From Bacillus sp. EB01 (lineage in GTDB: Bacteria > Bacillota > Bacilli > Bacillales > Cytobacillaceae): a stretch of DNA of 64,000 bases. The notes under the pieces were generated by a model. The model was not told where the DNA came from, did no database searches, and saw nothing but the letters and a program-made list of their open reading frames with translations. The position numbers and the translations under genes are program-made. Shown here piece by piece: positions 1 through 9,054 of the stretch. The DNA lies in the NCBI RefSeq assembly GCF_000613125.1, contig NZ_HG964497.1:810906-874905 (forward strand), given 5' to 3'. The number at the start of each line of letters is the position of its first letter. The first letter of the stretch is position 1.

Positions 1-393
1 AGGAACTGGGATTGTTCTTATCGAAAACTGGGAGAAAGTCACAGGCAAGTCCAATATCAGGGCTTTAAAACGGATAGGTCAACGACATGTGAGTATCTTG
101 CCATAATTGATGCGTTAAGATTAATTAAAAAGCGGAATTTTGATAAGGCGATTATCTTGACTGACCAAGAGTCCTGGTCAAGGAGTTTCCCCCTATCAGA
201 GAAAAAATCAGAAAAGTCCGTAAAGGGATTTGTCAAGGATGGCAATCTGCTTTGGGAAAAAATGAAGGACAGAGTTGAAATTAAGTATGTTGGGGTTTTA
301 AAAGATGGTACTGACAATCCTCTCTATAATGCTGCTCATGACTTGAGCAGGCAATATATAAACCAAGAGTTTCCAAGCCTTAAGTTCGGGTAA
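1..393 (+). CDS. RNase H-like fold protein, 5' end outside window
   Basis: An open frame runs from the first base to a TAA at 391-393, so the start lies upstream of the window. The visible 130 residues contain an alpha/beta stretch with TCEYLAIIDALRLI followed by a strand ending in IILTDQESW, then a late helix with DNPLYNAAHDLSRQY. The spacing (acidic residue plus small helix, then a strand ending in an acidic residue, then an N/D-rich helix) resembles the RNase HI / reverse-transcriptase-like fold, in which acidic residues bind metal. The resemblance is of fold only: the N-terminal catalytic Asp would lie outside the window, and no activity can be claimed. No clear hairpin terminator follows, although a T8 run sits at about 408-415. 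Confidence 0.5.
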   Translation, partial: RNWDCSYRKLGESHRQVQYQGFKTDRSTTCEYLAIIDALRLIKKRNFDKAIILTDQESWSRSFPLSEKKSEKSVKGFVKDGNLLWEKMKDRVEIKYVGVLKDGTDNPLYNAAHDLSRQYINQEFPSLKFG

Positions 394-494
394 AAATTAC
401 TCGGGTTTTTTTTAGTCACCTTCGTAACCCCATACTCCCATTCTCACCAATACCAAGCATATATTGCTGATAGGGATTTTTATAACCAAAGACA

Positions 495-524
495 CAAAAA
501 AGCTGCACGCCTTATCCGTACAGC
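495..524 (-). terminator. Rho-independent terminator of the GGDEF gene
   Basis: Read on the minus strand, GCTGTACG and CGTGCAGC form an 8-bp stem (one G-U pair) around a 7-nt loop, followed by a run of T. It lies just downstream of the diguanylate cyclase stop. Confidence 0.8.
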
Positions 525-537
525 CCCGCACATACTA

Positions 538-2007
538 TTAATTTCCCATCGGCTTAAACGCCGATTTTTCTTTGTACATTTCCTTGTCGGCCAACTCCAG
601 CATTTCCTCGGCGGTTGCCCCGCAGCCCGGGGTATAGTGGTAAAGCCCGATGCTTGCGGATAGGCAATAGTCGGAGTTTGATGTTAAATTAAAGACTTCA
701 AAGGCATCTGAAATCGACTCCCATAGATGCCGCGCTTCAAAAGCATCCTTCCGTGCGAAAAGAATCACGAATTCGTCCCCGCCAAGCCTGAAAAATGTAT
801 CTTCGGGGCTAATTTTTCCAAGAATGATTGAACAAAGCGTTTTAATCATCTCATCCCCGGCAAAGTGGCCGAAGCGGTCATTCACCAGCTTCAAATCGTT
901 AATGTCAACAAAGCAAAGCGTGAACTCATGGCCATCCCGGGCGTTTATGTGGTGATTTAGAATCTCGATGCCGCGGCGCCGGTTCAGAATTCCGGTCAGC
1001 ATGTCAAAGGAAGCATGGCGCTGAAGCTCCTGCTCCTTCATTTTCAAAGGAGTAATATCGGAAACCCCGACAAGCACACATTCCTCATCCATATAATTGA
1101 TTTTTTCAAAATTAAGCATAGCCCACCTCAAGCCAAATCCGCTATCTGGATATTCCATTACATAATTTTGCAAACTTTCCTTCTCGCGGAGCTGATCAAG
1201 AATGGCTTTCTTTTCAATAAGGTCCCGAAACAAGAAGTTTGTATCCAGCTGCGGAAGGGGAAGGCCATGCAAAGTAAAGAATTCCCTTGCCTGGCGATTA
1301 ATCAGCAGCACCTTTTTTTCTTCAAGATTAGCAAGAATAAGCGGTGTTGGATTCATGCTGAACAGCCTCCGGAAATTTTCTTCCCTACCCTTTAGCTTCG
1401 CCTGGCTGAGAAACTCCTGTCTCCGTTTTGTATAAAAACTATAGCCTATCAGCAGGGATATCGCGGCGGCTCCTGTTGAATTGATTTGTTTAGTGAGAAT
1501 TGTAACTTGATTATGATTCAGCTCTGCAACAGCGCCGAGAAAAATCAGCTGGGACATGGTGAGCATGCCGAAAAAATGAAGCGGCTTAATCGGAAAGATA
1601 ATTGCAATCGCAAACATAATAATCAGATAAAAATCGATTGTACCGCCGGCCAGCTTCTGGCTGTTAAGCGCTGAAGCAAGTCCGATCAGCAAATAAAAGG
1701 CGATATAGGTATAATTAATCCGCCTCTTTGGAACCTTGGTCAGCTGGGCCCGGACGTGAAGGAAAACGGCCGCCACAATGAACGCAATTGAATGGATAAC
1801 AAAAAAATTCACCCTGACCACGGTATCATCCAAATCTCTTAATAAAAAAATATCAGCAATGAAAAAGAGCGGATATGCGGCAACAACCAAAACTGCGACC
1901 CAAAAAAGCCTCTCAAAGGCAATTTGGTCGAGGTATTGCTCAAATTCCCGGCTTTCCTTCCGGCCAAGAAGTGGACGTTTCCAAAAGCTTGATTTTAGTG
2001 GTTCCAT
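538..2007 (-). CDS. Membrane-bound diguanylate cyclase (6 TM + PAS + GGDEF)
   Basis: Probable c-di-GMP synthase (2 GTP to c-di-GMP) acting at the membrane. About six hydrophobic segments occupy residues 25-200. A PAS-like region follows (about 215-330, NPTPLILANLEEKKVLLINR). The C-terminal GGDEF domain has an intact RLGGDEF active site, the conserved DxLTGxxNRR entry (DMLTGILNRR) and a terminal ADKEMYKEK. The allosteric I-site position (RxxD five residues before GGDEF) reads SPED, so product inhibition through the canonical site is probably absent. There is no EAL domain. I prefer the ATG at 2007 over the one at 2013, because the AAGGA Shine-Dalgarno is about 8 nt from the former and only 2 nt from the latter. 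Monocistronic. Confidence 0.9.
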   Translation of the reverse strand: MEPLKSSFWKRPLLGRKESREFEQYLDQIAFERLFWVAVLVVAAYPLFFIADIFLLRDLDDTVVRVNFFVIHSIAFIVAAVFLHVRAQLTKVPKRRINYTYIAFYLLIGLASALNSQKLAGGTIDFYLIIMFAIAIIFPIKPLHFFGMLTMSQLIFLGAVAELNHNQVTILTKQINSTGAAAISLLIGYSFYTKRRQEFLSQAKLKGREENFRRLFSMNPTPLILANLEEKKVLLINRQAREFFTLHGLPLPQLDTNFLFRDLIEKKAILDQLREKESLQNYVMEYPDSGFGLRWAMLNFEKINYMDEECVLVGVSDITPLKMKEQELQRHASFDMLTGILNRRRGIEILNHHINARDGHEFTLCFVDINDLKLVNDRFGHFAGDEMIKTLCSIILGKISPEDTFFRLGGDEFVILFARKDAFEARHLWESISDAFEVFNLTSNSDYCLSASIGLYHYTPGCGATAEEMLELADKEMYKEKSAFKPMGN

Positions 2008-2138
2008 AACCATCTTCCTTCAATCAAAATACCTATTACTATTTTACCATATCATTGAGGTGAAAAGCGGAATTCCTCGATAATTTTTGGGGTAATTTGG
2101 TAATTCCCCTACAATAAACTTAATAACTGTTGCAGCGA

Positions 2139-2166
2139 AAATAACCCCTCCACACGAGTGGAAGGG
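2139..2166 (-). terminator. Terminator downstream of alcohol dehydrogenase
   Basis: On the minus strand CCCTTCCAC and GTGGAGGGG form a 9-bp stem with a 4-nt loop, followed by TTATTTT. Confidence 0.75.
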
Positions 2167-2187
2167 CTAGTTGCTTAACATATGAAA

Positions 2188-3336
2188 CTATGGCTTCAGG
2201 ATAACCTTAACGACCTCATCCTCATGATCATGGAAAATCTGGTATGCTTTCGCAGCATCGTCAAGCGGAACGCGATGCGTAATGATTTCCGTCGGGTCGA
2301 ACTCGCCAGAAGCAATTTTATCAAACAGCATCGGCATATAATGGATGACCGGTGCCTGTCCAGTTTTAATAGTAAGATTCCTCTCAAAAATATGCCCAAG
2401 CGGGAACGCGTTATACAGCGACCCATAAACGCCGGTCAGCTGGATAGTCCCAAACTTCTGGACCGCATTCATCGCAATTTGGATTGGGCCAATGGTTCCG
2501 CCCTGCAGTTTCAGCTTCTGCTCGACCTTCTCAACCACAGACTTCTTCCCGTCCATTCCAACACAGTCGATAACAACCTGGGCGCCGCCATTTGTTAGCT
2601 CGCGCAGGAACTTCCCGGCTTCAATTTCGCCATCATGGTCATCAAAATTGTAAATCTCAACATTGTTCATCGTCTTCGCCTTCATCAGCCGGTATGGAAC
2701 ATTGTCCACCGCAATGACACGCCCTGCACCCTGCATCCAGGCAAATTTCTGCGCCATCAAACCGACCGGGCCGCATCCAAGAACAATGACCGTATCGCCA
2801 GGCTTCACCCCGGCATTTTCAACACTCCACCATGCAGTCGGGAGCACATCCGACATGAACAACAGCGCCTCATCCTCAAGCTCACACGACTCCGGAATCA
2901 CAAACGGCATGAAATTCCCATACGGTACACGCAAATACTCAGCCTGTCCGCCTGGATAATTCCCATATCGCTCTGTAAATCCGAAATAACCTGCCGAGTC
3001 AAGAAGGGGATTCGGGTTCGAATTATCACACTGGCTCTCCATATCATGCTGGCAGAAAAAACAATCCCCGCAGGAAATATTGAACGGAATTACAACCCGG
3101 TCACCCTTCTTCACCTTCGTGACATCAGGCCCGACCTCCTCGACAATCCCCATCGGCTCATGCCCAATCACATAGCCCGGATGAGTCGGCATCGCACCAA
3201 CATAAATATGCAAATCCGACCCGCAAATCGCCGTTGACGTAATCCGGACAATAATATCATCCGGCTTCTCAATCCTCGGATCATCCACATTCTTAACCTG
3301 AATATCCTTCGCACCCTGGAACGTAACTGCCTTCAT
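2188..3336 (-). CDS. Zinc-dependent alcohol/formaldehyde dehydrogenase family (AdhB-like MDR)
   Basis: Medium-chain dehydrogenase/reductase of 382 residues that would oxidise an alcohol with NAD(P). Catalytic-zinc residues are visible in CGSDLHIY and in GHEPMGIVEEVG. The structural-zinc lobe is CGDCFFCQHDMESQC. The Rossmann nucleotide-binding loop is VLGCGPVGLMAQ, followed by an Asp (VIAVD) that favours NAD. From memory the chain is very like B. subtilis AdhB. The start at 3336 is decided by GGAGGTAGAGTT directly before the ATG; an in-frame upstream start at 3366 lacks a ribosome site. Substrate is unknown. It stands alone between two terminated units. Confidence 0.88.
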   Translation of the reverse strand: MKAVTFQGAKDIQVKNVDDPRIEKPDDIIVRITSTAICGSDLHIYVGAMPTHPGYVIGHEPMGIVEEVGPDVTKVKKGDRVVIPFNISCGDCFFCQHDMESQCDNSNPNPLLDSAGYFGFTERYGNYPGGQAEYLRVPYGNFMPFVIPESCELEDEALLFMSDVLPTAWWSVENAGVKPGDTVIVLGCGPVGLMAQKFAWMQGAGRVIAVDNVPYRLMKAKTMNNVEIYNFDDHDGEIEAGKFLRELTNGGAQVVIDCVGMDGKKSVVEKVEQKLKLQGGTIGPIQIAMNAVQKFGTIQLTGVYGSLYNAFPLGHIFERNLTIKTGQAPVIHYMPMLFDKIASGEFDPTEIITHRVPLDDAAKAYQIFHDHEDEVVKVILKP

Positions 3337-3488
3337 AACTCTACCTCCTTGTATGAATTCACTCACCTATACCCCTCTTTTTACGGGAGTATGTTACTTT
3401 TTTTTTGAAAAAATCGGTCGATACTTTCTAGAGTGAGCCTAATGACGGGAAGTTAACCTATACACCTAGGTCTACCTTCCTGAACACT

Positions 3489-3640
3489 TTTCAAGGACAT
3501 ATCACTATTCCGGCAGTTTCAAAATGTACTCGAAAACCCATTTCAAGGACATTTCGCCTTTCCGGCAGCTTCAAAATGTACTCGAAACCAAGTTTCAAGG
3601 ACATTTCACCATTCCGGCAGCTTCAAAATGTACTAGACAG
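3489..3640. repeat. Tandem array A1, period exactly 52 bp (3 copies)
   Basis: Units begin TTTCAAGGAC at 3489, 3541 and 3593, so the period is 52 bp twice. Each unit also carries CCGGCAG followed by TCAAAATGTACT. The array sits in the gap between the divergently placed dehydrogenase and the sigma-factor remnant. The same unit recurs inverted at 9424-9650. Confidence 0.9.
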
Positions 3641-3732
3641 ACAAGGACTCAACAAACCAATTTAGATTCGAATAAATTTTTCCAACCTTTTCCCTAATTT
3701 TGGTGTCTAATAGAAGTGAAGGGGGCGAGGGG

Positions 3733-3961
3733 TTGCAGACAGAGTCAGAACACATGCTGATTAGCGCCATTTTTGAAAACAAAGAGTACTTTACCCGCAT
3801 CGCCAGGAGGTTTCTCCTCACGGAGGAGGATGTGGAGGATGCACTCCAGAAAATGATTTATAAAGCCTTTAAATCTATTAAAAATTTGAATGAACCCAAT
3901 CATTTGGCAGTTGGATGAAATTTTGAGTGCTAAGGAAACAGAAATTACGGTCATGTACTAA
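3733..3961 (+). pseudogene. Remnant of an ECF-type RNA polymerase sigma factor
   Basis: A TTG at 3733, preceded by a GGGGG-rich ribosome site, opens a frame that reads like the start of sigma region 2: HMLISAIFENKEYFTRIARR, then LTEEDVEDALQKMIYKAFKS. The frame stops at 3916-3918, far short of the usual 160-190 residues. Straight after, in another frame (3920-3961), LSAKETEITVMY resembles the 'L..L..KQREI..L' start of region 4, so the middle seems to be deleted. No anti-sigma gene follows. I infer a decayed gene with an internal deletion rather than a functional small protein. Confidence 0.6.
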
Positions 3962-4031
3962 GGAGGTTCATGTTTTATGAATGGCGGAAACAGTGTTTTT
4001 AAGAGACCGCGGCGGTTTGTATAGAAAAATT

Positions 4032-4063
4032 AAAGGGAAAACAGTGCTGCTGTTTTCCCTTTT
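4032..4063. terminator. Bidirectional terminator
   Basis: AAAGGGAAAACAG and CTGTTTTCCCTTT pair perfectly around a 5-nt loop. The stem is flanked by T-rich sequence in both directions, so it can end transcripts from the sigma remnant side and from the DUF2812 gene on the minus strand. Confidence 0.85.
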
Positions 4064-4071
4064 AGTGCTAT

Positions 4072-5250
4072 TTAAAAATCATACGCCTTCCTAAGCCGCC
4101 AGTAAAACAGCCAGGTTCTAACGGTGAAGGAACCAAAAATAATGATACAGATAATAAATGCAACTGTGTTGTACAGGTCCAAACCGGTCTTTCCGTTGGG
4201 AGCTGTATACCTAGTGAATGCCACAATATTAAATAGATACATAATGACTATAGGAAGAAATATGACTGTGTGGGTGACAGCAATCCTTTTCGCATGTTTT
4301 AAGTGATGTGATTTTTCACTATAGAGTTGTGGCGGTTGTTCGCCTTCTGAAAATTCCCGGCTCCAAATCGTCCACTTTGTAATAACTGATTTGGAAATAA
4401 AAACACTTTTCCAGCCTGCGTCCCTATGCATGTCGAAATAGCTTTCGTCTGTTATGTTTTGGTAATCAGCACTGTAACGCATTTTGCGGGGGCTGCCGAT
4501 GATAAAGTAAAAGGCCGTTCCTGTCCTGCCGACCCGATGGAGGTTATACCCCCGGGCTTCCATGTCCTCAAGCCACTTTTCCAATTTGTCTGGAGAATAC
4601 ATCCACCCGAACTTTCGTTTGACAATCAGTTGACCGGACCGTTTGAGCTGCCGTTCGGCTTCCTTATCCAGGCTGGCAGTATATTGTTTCTTGTTAGTGC
4701 TATTCAGTAAAGATTTATTTGTTTTATAAATTAAGATAATTTGATAGAGACAAAGGATATACACAACGACCGCCAAAGCAAATGCCGCATATGTAATAAC
4801 CCACATCGGGCTCGGAACAACTTCAACAGGAACATCATTGAGCAGGGTAAATGCGAGCATTGAAAGATTCATAACAAGCAACATAGTAAAATAAAGTACG
4901 ATGCCTGCGAATATGTACATGTGTATCCTGTTCCTTTTAATAATGCCTTCGCGAACAGGGGAGGTTTTTACTTGTTCTGGAGGCTGTTCATTCGCGATAA
5001 TATACCAATTGCCGGTATGAAGGACTTTTTGCCAGCCTTCATTTACCAAAGACCTTGGTAACATGGCTCCTTTTACTTTCTCGTATCCAATTCGATACGT
5101 AAGTGATTGAGGACTATCCTGCCGAAAAGAAAAAGAACGTGTACCACGATTCAGTCGGTCAAGAAAGTACCCTTTTTGGGCCATGCCCGAAAGCCACGCT
5201 TCCGTTTTTTCTACGTTGTAGCTCCACAACGGCCTACATGCTTTTTTCAT
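4072..5250 (-). CDS. DUF2812 membrane protein (two repeats)
   Basis: 392-residue membrane protein with two DUF2812-like halves. Each begins with a soluble segment: KACRPLWSYNVEKTEAWLSG, and later RKFGWMYSPDKLEKWLEDM. Each soluble part is followed by a pair of hydrophobic helices, giving four transmembrane segments in all (about 110-135, 150-175, 310-335, 350-380). The start at 5250 is preceded by GAGGAGG and overlaps the PadR stop as ATGA, so the two are translationally coupled. DUF2812 proteins are typically encoded beside PadR regulators; the molecular function of the family is not known to me. Confidence 0.85.
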   Translation of the reverse strand: MKKACRPLWSYNVEKTEAWLSGMAQKGYFLDRLNRGTRSFSFRQDSPQSLTYRIGYEKVKGAMLPRSLVNEGWQKVLHTGNWYIIANEQPPEQVKTSPVREGIIKRNRIHMYIFAGIVLYFTMLLVMNLSMLAFTLLNDVPVEVVPSPMWVITYAAFALAVVVYILCLYQIILIYKTNKSLLNSTNKKQYTASLDKEAERQLKRSGQLIVKRKFGWMYSPDKLEKWLEDMEARGYNLHRVGRTGTAFYFIIGSPRKMRYSADYQNITDESYFDMHRDAGWKSVFISKSVITKWTIWSREFSEGEQPPQLYSEKSHHLKHAKRIAVTHTVIFLPIVIMYLFNIVAFTRYTAPNGKTGLDLYNTVAFIICIIIFGSFTVRTWLFYWRLRKAYDF

Positions 5251-5585
5251 AAAAAAGCCTCCTCGTATTTAATCGCATTCCCGTGAAGCTCTTTAAGCCT
5301 CTGAATCTCGGCAGCAATCAAATTCCTTCCTACTTCAGTAATCTCATATACAGTTTTTCGTTCTTCATCTGCAAAAACAGTAATAACCCCATCCTTTTGC
5401 ATTTTTGTCAGAGTACCGTAAACTGTGCCAGACCCGAGCAGTATTCGTGAATTCGAAATTTCCTCGACATGCTTTACAATTCCGTAGCCATGCCTTGGAG
5501 TGTATAAGGATAGAAGTATATAGAATGCTGTCTCTGTCATCGGTATGTATTTTTTAAGAACTTTCTCCAGGGTCAAAGTAGCCAC
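5247..5585 (-). CDS. PadR-family transcriptional regulator
   Basis: Small winged-helix repressor, about 112 residues. The PadR core is clear: MTETAFYILLSLYTPRHGYG, then GSGTVYGTLTKMQKDGVI (recognition helix and wing) and a C-terminal dimerisation helix. It probably represses its own operon with the coupled DUF2812 gene. The frame opens with GTG at 5585, but its ribosome site is very close; a TTG at 5576 with AGAGGTGG upstream is an alternative. Inverted repeats directly upstream (5629-5656) are likely operators. Confidence 0.88.
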   Translation of the reverse strand: MATLTLEKVLKKYIPMTETAFYILLSLYTPRHGYGIVKHVEEISNSRILLGSGTVYGTLTKMQKDGVITVFADEERKTVYEITEVGRNLIAAEIQRLKELHGNAIKYEEAFL

Positions 5586-5628
5586 CTCTTCCGGTTAAAC
5601 GATCAATGGATATATCGCACCTAAATAT

Positions 5629-5656
5629 GTCGTAGTACGACTATATCACGCCGTGA
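5629..5656. promoter_or_regulatory. Twin inverted repeats, candidate PadR operator
   Basis: GTCGTA-G-TACGAC (5629-5641) and TCACG-C-CGTGA (5646-5656) are two perfect inverted repeats with 1-nt centres and 17 bp between their centres. They sit 40-70 bp upstream of padR and are flanked by TATGT and ACATA, which resembles the ATGT-n8-ACAT type operator known for PadR proteins. Binding is inferred. Confidence 0.5.
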
Positions 5657-5840
5657 CATATACGGCAATAGTATAAATTTTAAAATTTTTCCTATCCTGG
5701 ATTACGTTAACTGCTTTGTAAACACTGGCTGTTTGTTTTTAATTAACATCAGGTTTTATGTATACTGTGGGTATGCAGTAAAAGTATTTAAATAATCGAA
5801 TTTGGATTCTGGGCTGAACGTCTGAACAATGGGGTAAACG

Positions 5841-6389
5841 ATGCAGCAGTGGGTGATTGAGCTTTTTGTAATATATCGCGAGGCGGCAGTTGTAATTAGT
5901 ATCTTCCTCAATATAGTTATTAGCGTTCTCGGCGTTGTTCCGAGCGTGTTCCTGACTGCCGCAAATATCTTTGTTTTCGGGCTTGTTGAGGGTACAGTAA
6001 TCTCGGCGCTTGGTGAAGCTGCTGGAGCCGCGGTCTCATTTGCACTTTACCGAAAAGGCTTTAGAAAATGGGCAGGAGAGAAGCTGCCTGATAAAACCTG
6101 GATTCAAAGGCTTCTGCGTGCACATGGCAGGGACGCATTCTTCCTGGTATTTGGACTGCGGCTGCTTCCATTTGTCCCATCCGGCCTGGTGACCTTTGTG
6201 GCCGCAATCGGCACAGTCAGTGTCGGCACGTTCGTTGCCTCAAGCACTCTGGGTAAAATTCCCGCCTTAATCATGGAGGCTTATTCCATCTATCAGGTTA
6301 CAGAATGGACAATTCAGGGCAAAATAATATTGTTGGCAATTGGCTGTGCCTTTTTATATGTGGTGTTTACGAGACTCCGGCGACGGTAA
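5841..6389 (+). CDS. VTT/DedA-type (TVP38/TMEM64) membrane protein
   Basis: 182-residue integral membrane protein with about five hydrophobic segments. Family marks are the small-residue helix GEAAGAAVSFALYRKG and the re-entrant motif RLLPFVPSGLVTF (R-x-x-P-x-x-P), both typical of the VTT/SNARE-associated domain. Relatives are implicated in lipid scrambling and undecaprenyl-phosphate or phospholipid flipping; the substrate here is unknown. The ATG at 5841 follows GGGGTAAACG. Monocistronic. Confidence 0.85.
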   Translation: MQQWVIELFVIYREAAVVISIFLNIVISVLGVVPSVFLTAANIFVFGLVEGTVISALGEAAGAAVSFALYRKGFRKWAGEKLPDKTWIQRLLRAHGRDAFFLVFGLRLLPFVPSGLVTFVAAIGTVSVGTFVASSTLGKIPALIMEAYSIYQVTEWTIQGKIILLAIGCAFLYVVFTRLRRR

Positions 6390-6575
6390 AGCTGATGTAG
6401 GTGAATGATTTAAAAAACGCGTCTTGTAGCCGAGAAGTGGTTATTCATAAAAGACATCGGCGACATTTCAGGTTCGGCAAATCGAAGCAGGTAGAGTCAA
6501 TAGCGGTTCTGGACGACTTATAGGAACCATTCACCCTTCACAGCCATGTGATGTGCCCAACGATTTGTTTTGGTA

Positions 6576-6775
6576 ACATTTCTAGTTCTTCGGCAAGGCA
6601 AAATGTAGCCAATAGGCTGTATTGGAATCATTTCTAGCTTTTTAGCAAGGCAAAATGTAGCCAATAGGCTGTATTGGAATCATTTCTAGCTCTTCAGCAA
6701 GGCAAAATGTAGCCAATAAGCTTTATTGGAATCATTTTATCCTTTGCAGCAGGGCAAAATGTGCCCAATGTATTG
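6576..6775. repeat. Tandem array B1, period exactly 52 bp (4 copies)
   Basis: AAATGTAGCC or AAATGTGCCC words start at 6601, 6653, 6705 and 6757. Each unit contains an internal inverted repeat built on CCAATA...TATTGG and ends GGCAAAATG. It lies in a 660-bp gap without genes between the VTT gene and msrAB. The family recurs inverted at 20935-21080. Confidence 0.92.
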
Positions 6776-7054
6776 CACGTTGATCAGTAAATGTGTAACC
6801 AATAAACGCTGGTTACATTTTTTCAACCAGGAGTTTGTTAGTAGTGACATTTCACGTTTGCCAGGAGCTCAAAATATCATTCATACTAGCGGTGAGTGAC
6901 AAAGCTGGTATTTGATGATTGAAGTATGTTTTCATTATGAAAAAGAATGTTTCGCAGAGAGTAAAGTGAATGCGCTGAATTGGTGGCGTAGGATTCTGGA
7001 TAAGGGTGAGCGCATGGAGCGTCGACCAATTTTTCACAAAAGGAGTGGTTGGAG

Positions 7055-8002
7055 ATGGCAGAGTTAGCGACGTTTGCGGGAGGCTGTTTTTGGTGTATGG
7101 TGCAGCCGTTTGATGAGCAGCCGGGGATTGAGAAGATAGTGTCCGGGTATACGGGCGGCCATAAGGAGAATCCGACGTATGAGGAGGTTTGTTCGGATAC
7201 GACGGGCCATTATGAGGCGGTGCAGATTACGTTTGATCCAGAGGTGTTCCCGTATAAGAAGCTGCTTGAGCTGTATTGGCAGCAGATTGATCCGACTGAT
7301 GCGGGCGGGCAGTTTAATGACCGCGGGCTGTCGTACCGGACGGCGATTTTTTATCATAGCGAGGAGCAGCGGCAGTTGGCAGAGCAGTCGAAGCAGGATC
7401 TTGCGGCAAGCGGTAAGTTCAGCAAGCCGATTGTGACGGAGATTTTGCCGGCGAAGACGTTTTATCCGGCAGAGGAGAAGCACCAGGATTATTATAAGAA
7501 GAATTCGTTCCACTATAATATGTACAAGGAAGGCTCGGGGCGGGCGCCGTTTATCCGGGCTACCTGGAAAAAGAAGAAGAGCGATGAGGAATTGCGCGAG
7601 ACGCTGACGCCGATGCAGTATGAGGTTACTCAGAACAATGGGACGGAGCCGCCGTTCAGGAATGAGTTTTGGAATCTTGAAGAGGATGGTATTTATGTTG
7701 ATATTGTTTCGGGAGAGCCTTTGTTCAGTTCGACTGACAAGTATGATGCGGGCTGCGGCTGGCCTAGCTTTACGAAGCCAATCAAGCGCACGGAGATTGA
7801 GGAGAAGCTGGACACATCGTACGGGATGAGGCGGATTGAGGTTCGTTCGAAGACGGCTGATTCGCATCTTGGCCATGTGTTCGATGACGGACCGGGACCT
7901 GATCATGCGCGTTACTGCATTAACTCGGCGGCACTGCGCTTCGTGCCAAAGGATAAGCTGGAAGAGGAAGGGTACGGCGAGTTCAGGAAGTTGTTTGAAT
8001 AG
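7055..8002 (+). CDS. msrAB: Peptide methionine sulfoxide reductase MsrA/MsrB fusion
   Basis: A 315-residue bifunctional enzyme that reduces both stereoisomers of methionine sulfoxide in oxidised proteins, using thioredoxin. The N-terminal MsrA domain (about 1-155) has the catalytic GGCFWC (Cys11) and the [13 protein letters not shown] core. The C-terminal MsrB domain (about 180-315) has [20 protein letters not shown] and the catalytic Cys in [11 protein letters not shown]. The zinc-binding CxxC pairs of some MsrB proteins are missing. The ATG at 7055 has AGGAG nine bases upstream; a TTG at 7049 is less well spaced. A strong terminator follows immediately. Confidence 0.95.
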   Translation: MAELATFAGGCFWCMVQPFDEQPGIEKIVSGYTGGHKENPTYEEVCSDTTGHYEAVQITFDPEVFPYKKLLELYWQQIDPTDAGGQFNDRGLSYRTAIFYHSEEQRQLAEQSKQDLAASGKFSKPIVTEILPAKTFYPAEEKHQDYYKKNSFHYNMYKEGSGRAPFIRATWKKKKSDEELRETLTPMQYEVTQNNGTEPPFRNEFWNLEEDGIYVDIVSGEPLFSSTDKYDAGCGWPSFTKPIKRTEIEEKLDTSYGMRRIEVRSKTADSHLGHVFDDGPGPDHARYCINSAALRFVPKDKLEEEGYGEFRKLFE

Positions 8003-8014
8003 TTTTATTATCTT

Positions 8015-8037
8015 AGGGGCAGCTGATGCCCCTTTTT
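8015..8037 (+). terminator. Terminator after msrAB
   Basis: AGGGGCA and TGCCCCT pair perfectly around a 5-nt loop, followed by T5. Confidence 0.9.
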
Positions 8038-8091
8038 CACGTGTTGTAAATTGGGTATACTACAGTGAGAACTCGTTTTGGAGGAATGTAC

Positions 8092-8910
8092 ATGCATAAC
8101 ATTCAGAATATCAATGAAGCCAGAGATGCTATTTTTGAAAAAACAAATCACCATCCTGTGATTGGGCTGATTCTTGGCTCCGGCCTTGGTGCGCTTGCTG
8201 ATGAGATTGAAGACGCGGTCCATATTCCGTATGGTGAAATTCCGTATTTCGCAAAATCCGAGGCGATTGGCCATGCGAATGAGCTGGTCATTGGGCAGTT
8301 GAAGGGCAAGACGGTTGTAGCGATGAAAGGCCGTTTTCATTATTACGAAGGGTATTCGCTCAGTGAAGTGACGTTCCCGGTGCGCGTGCTGAAGGCGCTT
8401 GGTGTTGAAACATTGCTGATCACGAATGCCTGCGGTTCGGTAAATACGAATTATGCGCCTGGCGACTTGATGCTGATTACTGATCATCTCAACCTTGTTG
8501 GCTCGAATCCGCTGATCGGACCGAATAACGATGAGCTTGGGACCCGGTTCCCAGATCTTACCCAGGCTTATAATCGCGAGCTGCGCGCGCTTGCCCATAA
8601 GGTCGCAGAAGAAAAGGGTATGACGCTTCGTGAAGGTGTGTATGCTTGGTGGAGCGGCCCGATGTACGAAACACCGGCTGAAATCCGGATGATCCGCACG
8701 CTTGGGGCCGATGCTGTCGGGATGTCGACGGTACCTGAGGTTGTTGTTGCGGTTCATGGCGGCATGAAGGTACTAGGCATTTCGTGTCTGACGAACATGG
8801 CAGCAGGCGTTCTCGACCAGCCGCTGAACCATGATGAAGTAATTGAAGTTGCCGGCAAAGTCCGCGCCAACTTCGTGGAACTTGTAAAAGGTGTAATTGA
8901 ACAAGCGTAA
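8092..8910 (+). CDS. Purine nucleoside phosphorylase (trimeric, PupG/PunA type)
   Basis: 272-residue enzyme that splits purine (deoxy)nucleosides with phosphate in the salvage pathway. Visible motifs: phosphate loop IGLILGSGLGALADEIED; GRFHYYEGYS; TNACGSVN; the MxxYETPAEIRM loop; GMSTVPE; and the base-contacting Asn in SCLTNMAAGVLDQ. Length and sequence fit B. subtilis PupG. The usual GPSYETPAE loop here reads GPMYETPAE. The ATG at 8092 has GGAGG seven bases upstream and is preferred to that at 8086. It stands alone between two terminators, so it is not in the deoxyribose operon arrangement where pupG is often found; it may be a second copy. Confidence 0.93.
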   Translation: MHNIQNINEARDAIFEKTNHHPVIGLILGSGLGALADEIEDAVHIPYGEIPYFAKSEAIGHANELVIGQLKGKTVVAMKGRFHYYEGYSLSEVTFPVRVLKALGVETLLITNACGSVNTNYAPGDLMLITDHLNLVGSNPLIGPNNDELGTRFPDLTQAYNRELRALAHKVAEEKGMTLREGVYAWWSGPMYETPAEIRMIRTLGADAVGMSTVPEVVVAVHGGMKVLGISCLTNMAAGVLDQPLNHDEVIEVAGKVRANFVELVKGVIEQA

Positions 8911-8922
8911 GTTTGCAGTAGT

Positions 8923-8959
8923 GCCCGAGGCCCAAATATTGAGGCTTCGGGCTTTTTTT
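8923..8959 (+). terminator. Terminator after purine nucleoside phosphorylase
   Basis: GCCCGAGGCC and GGCTTCGGGC form a 10-bp stem with one G-U pair, followed by T8. Confidence 0.9.
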
Positions 8960-9054
8960 TGTTCGGATTTATTTTCAAGGGAATGGGATAAATAGTAAAA
9001 TAAGGGTGATGAGGGCGATGTGTTTTTTGTAAAGGGAAAGGGGTTGCATGGATC

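Noticed and set aside
2635..3237. Plus-strand open frame opposite the alcohol dehydrogenase
   Set aside because: Shadow of a well-supported gene on the other strand; no family features.
7064..7906. Long minus-strand open frame
   Set aside because: It is antisense to msrAB, is arginine/leucine-rich as GC-codon shadows are, and has no ribosome site. The msrAB frame has clear catalytic motifs.
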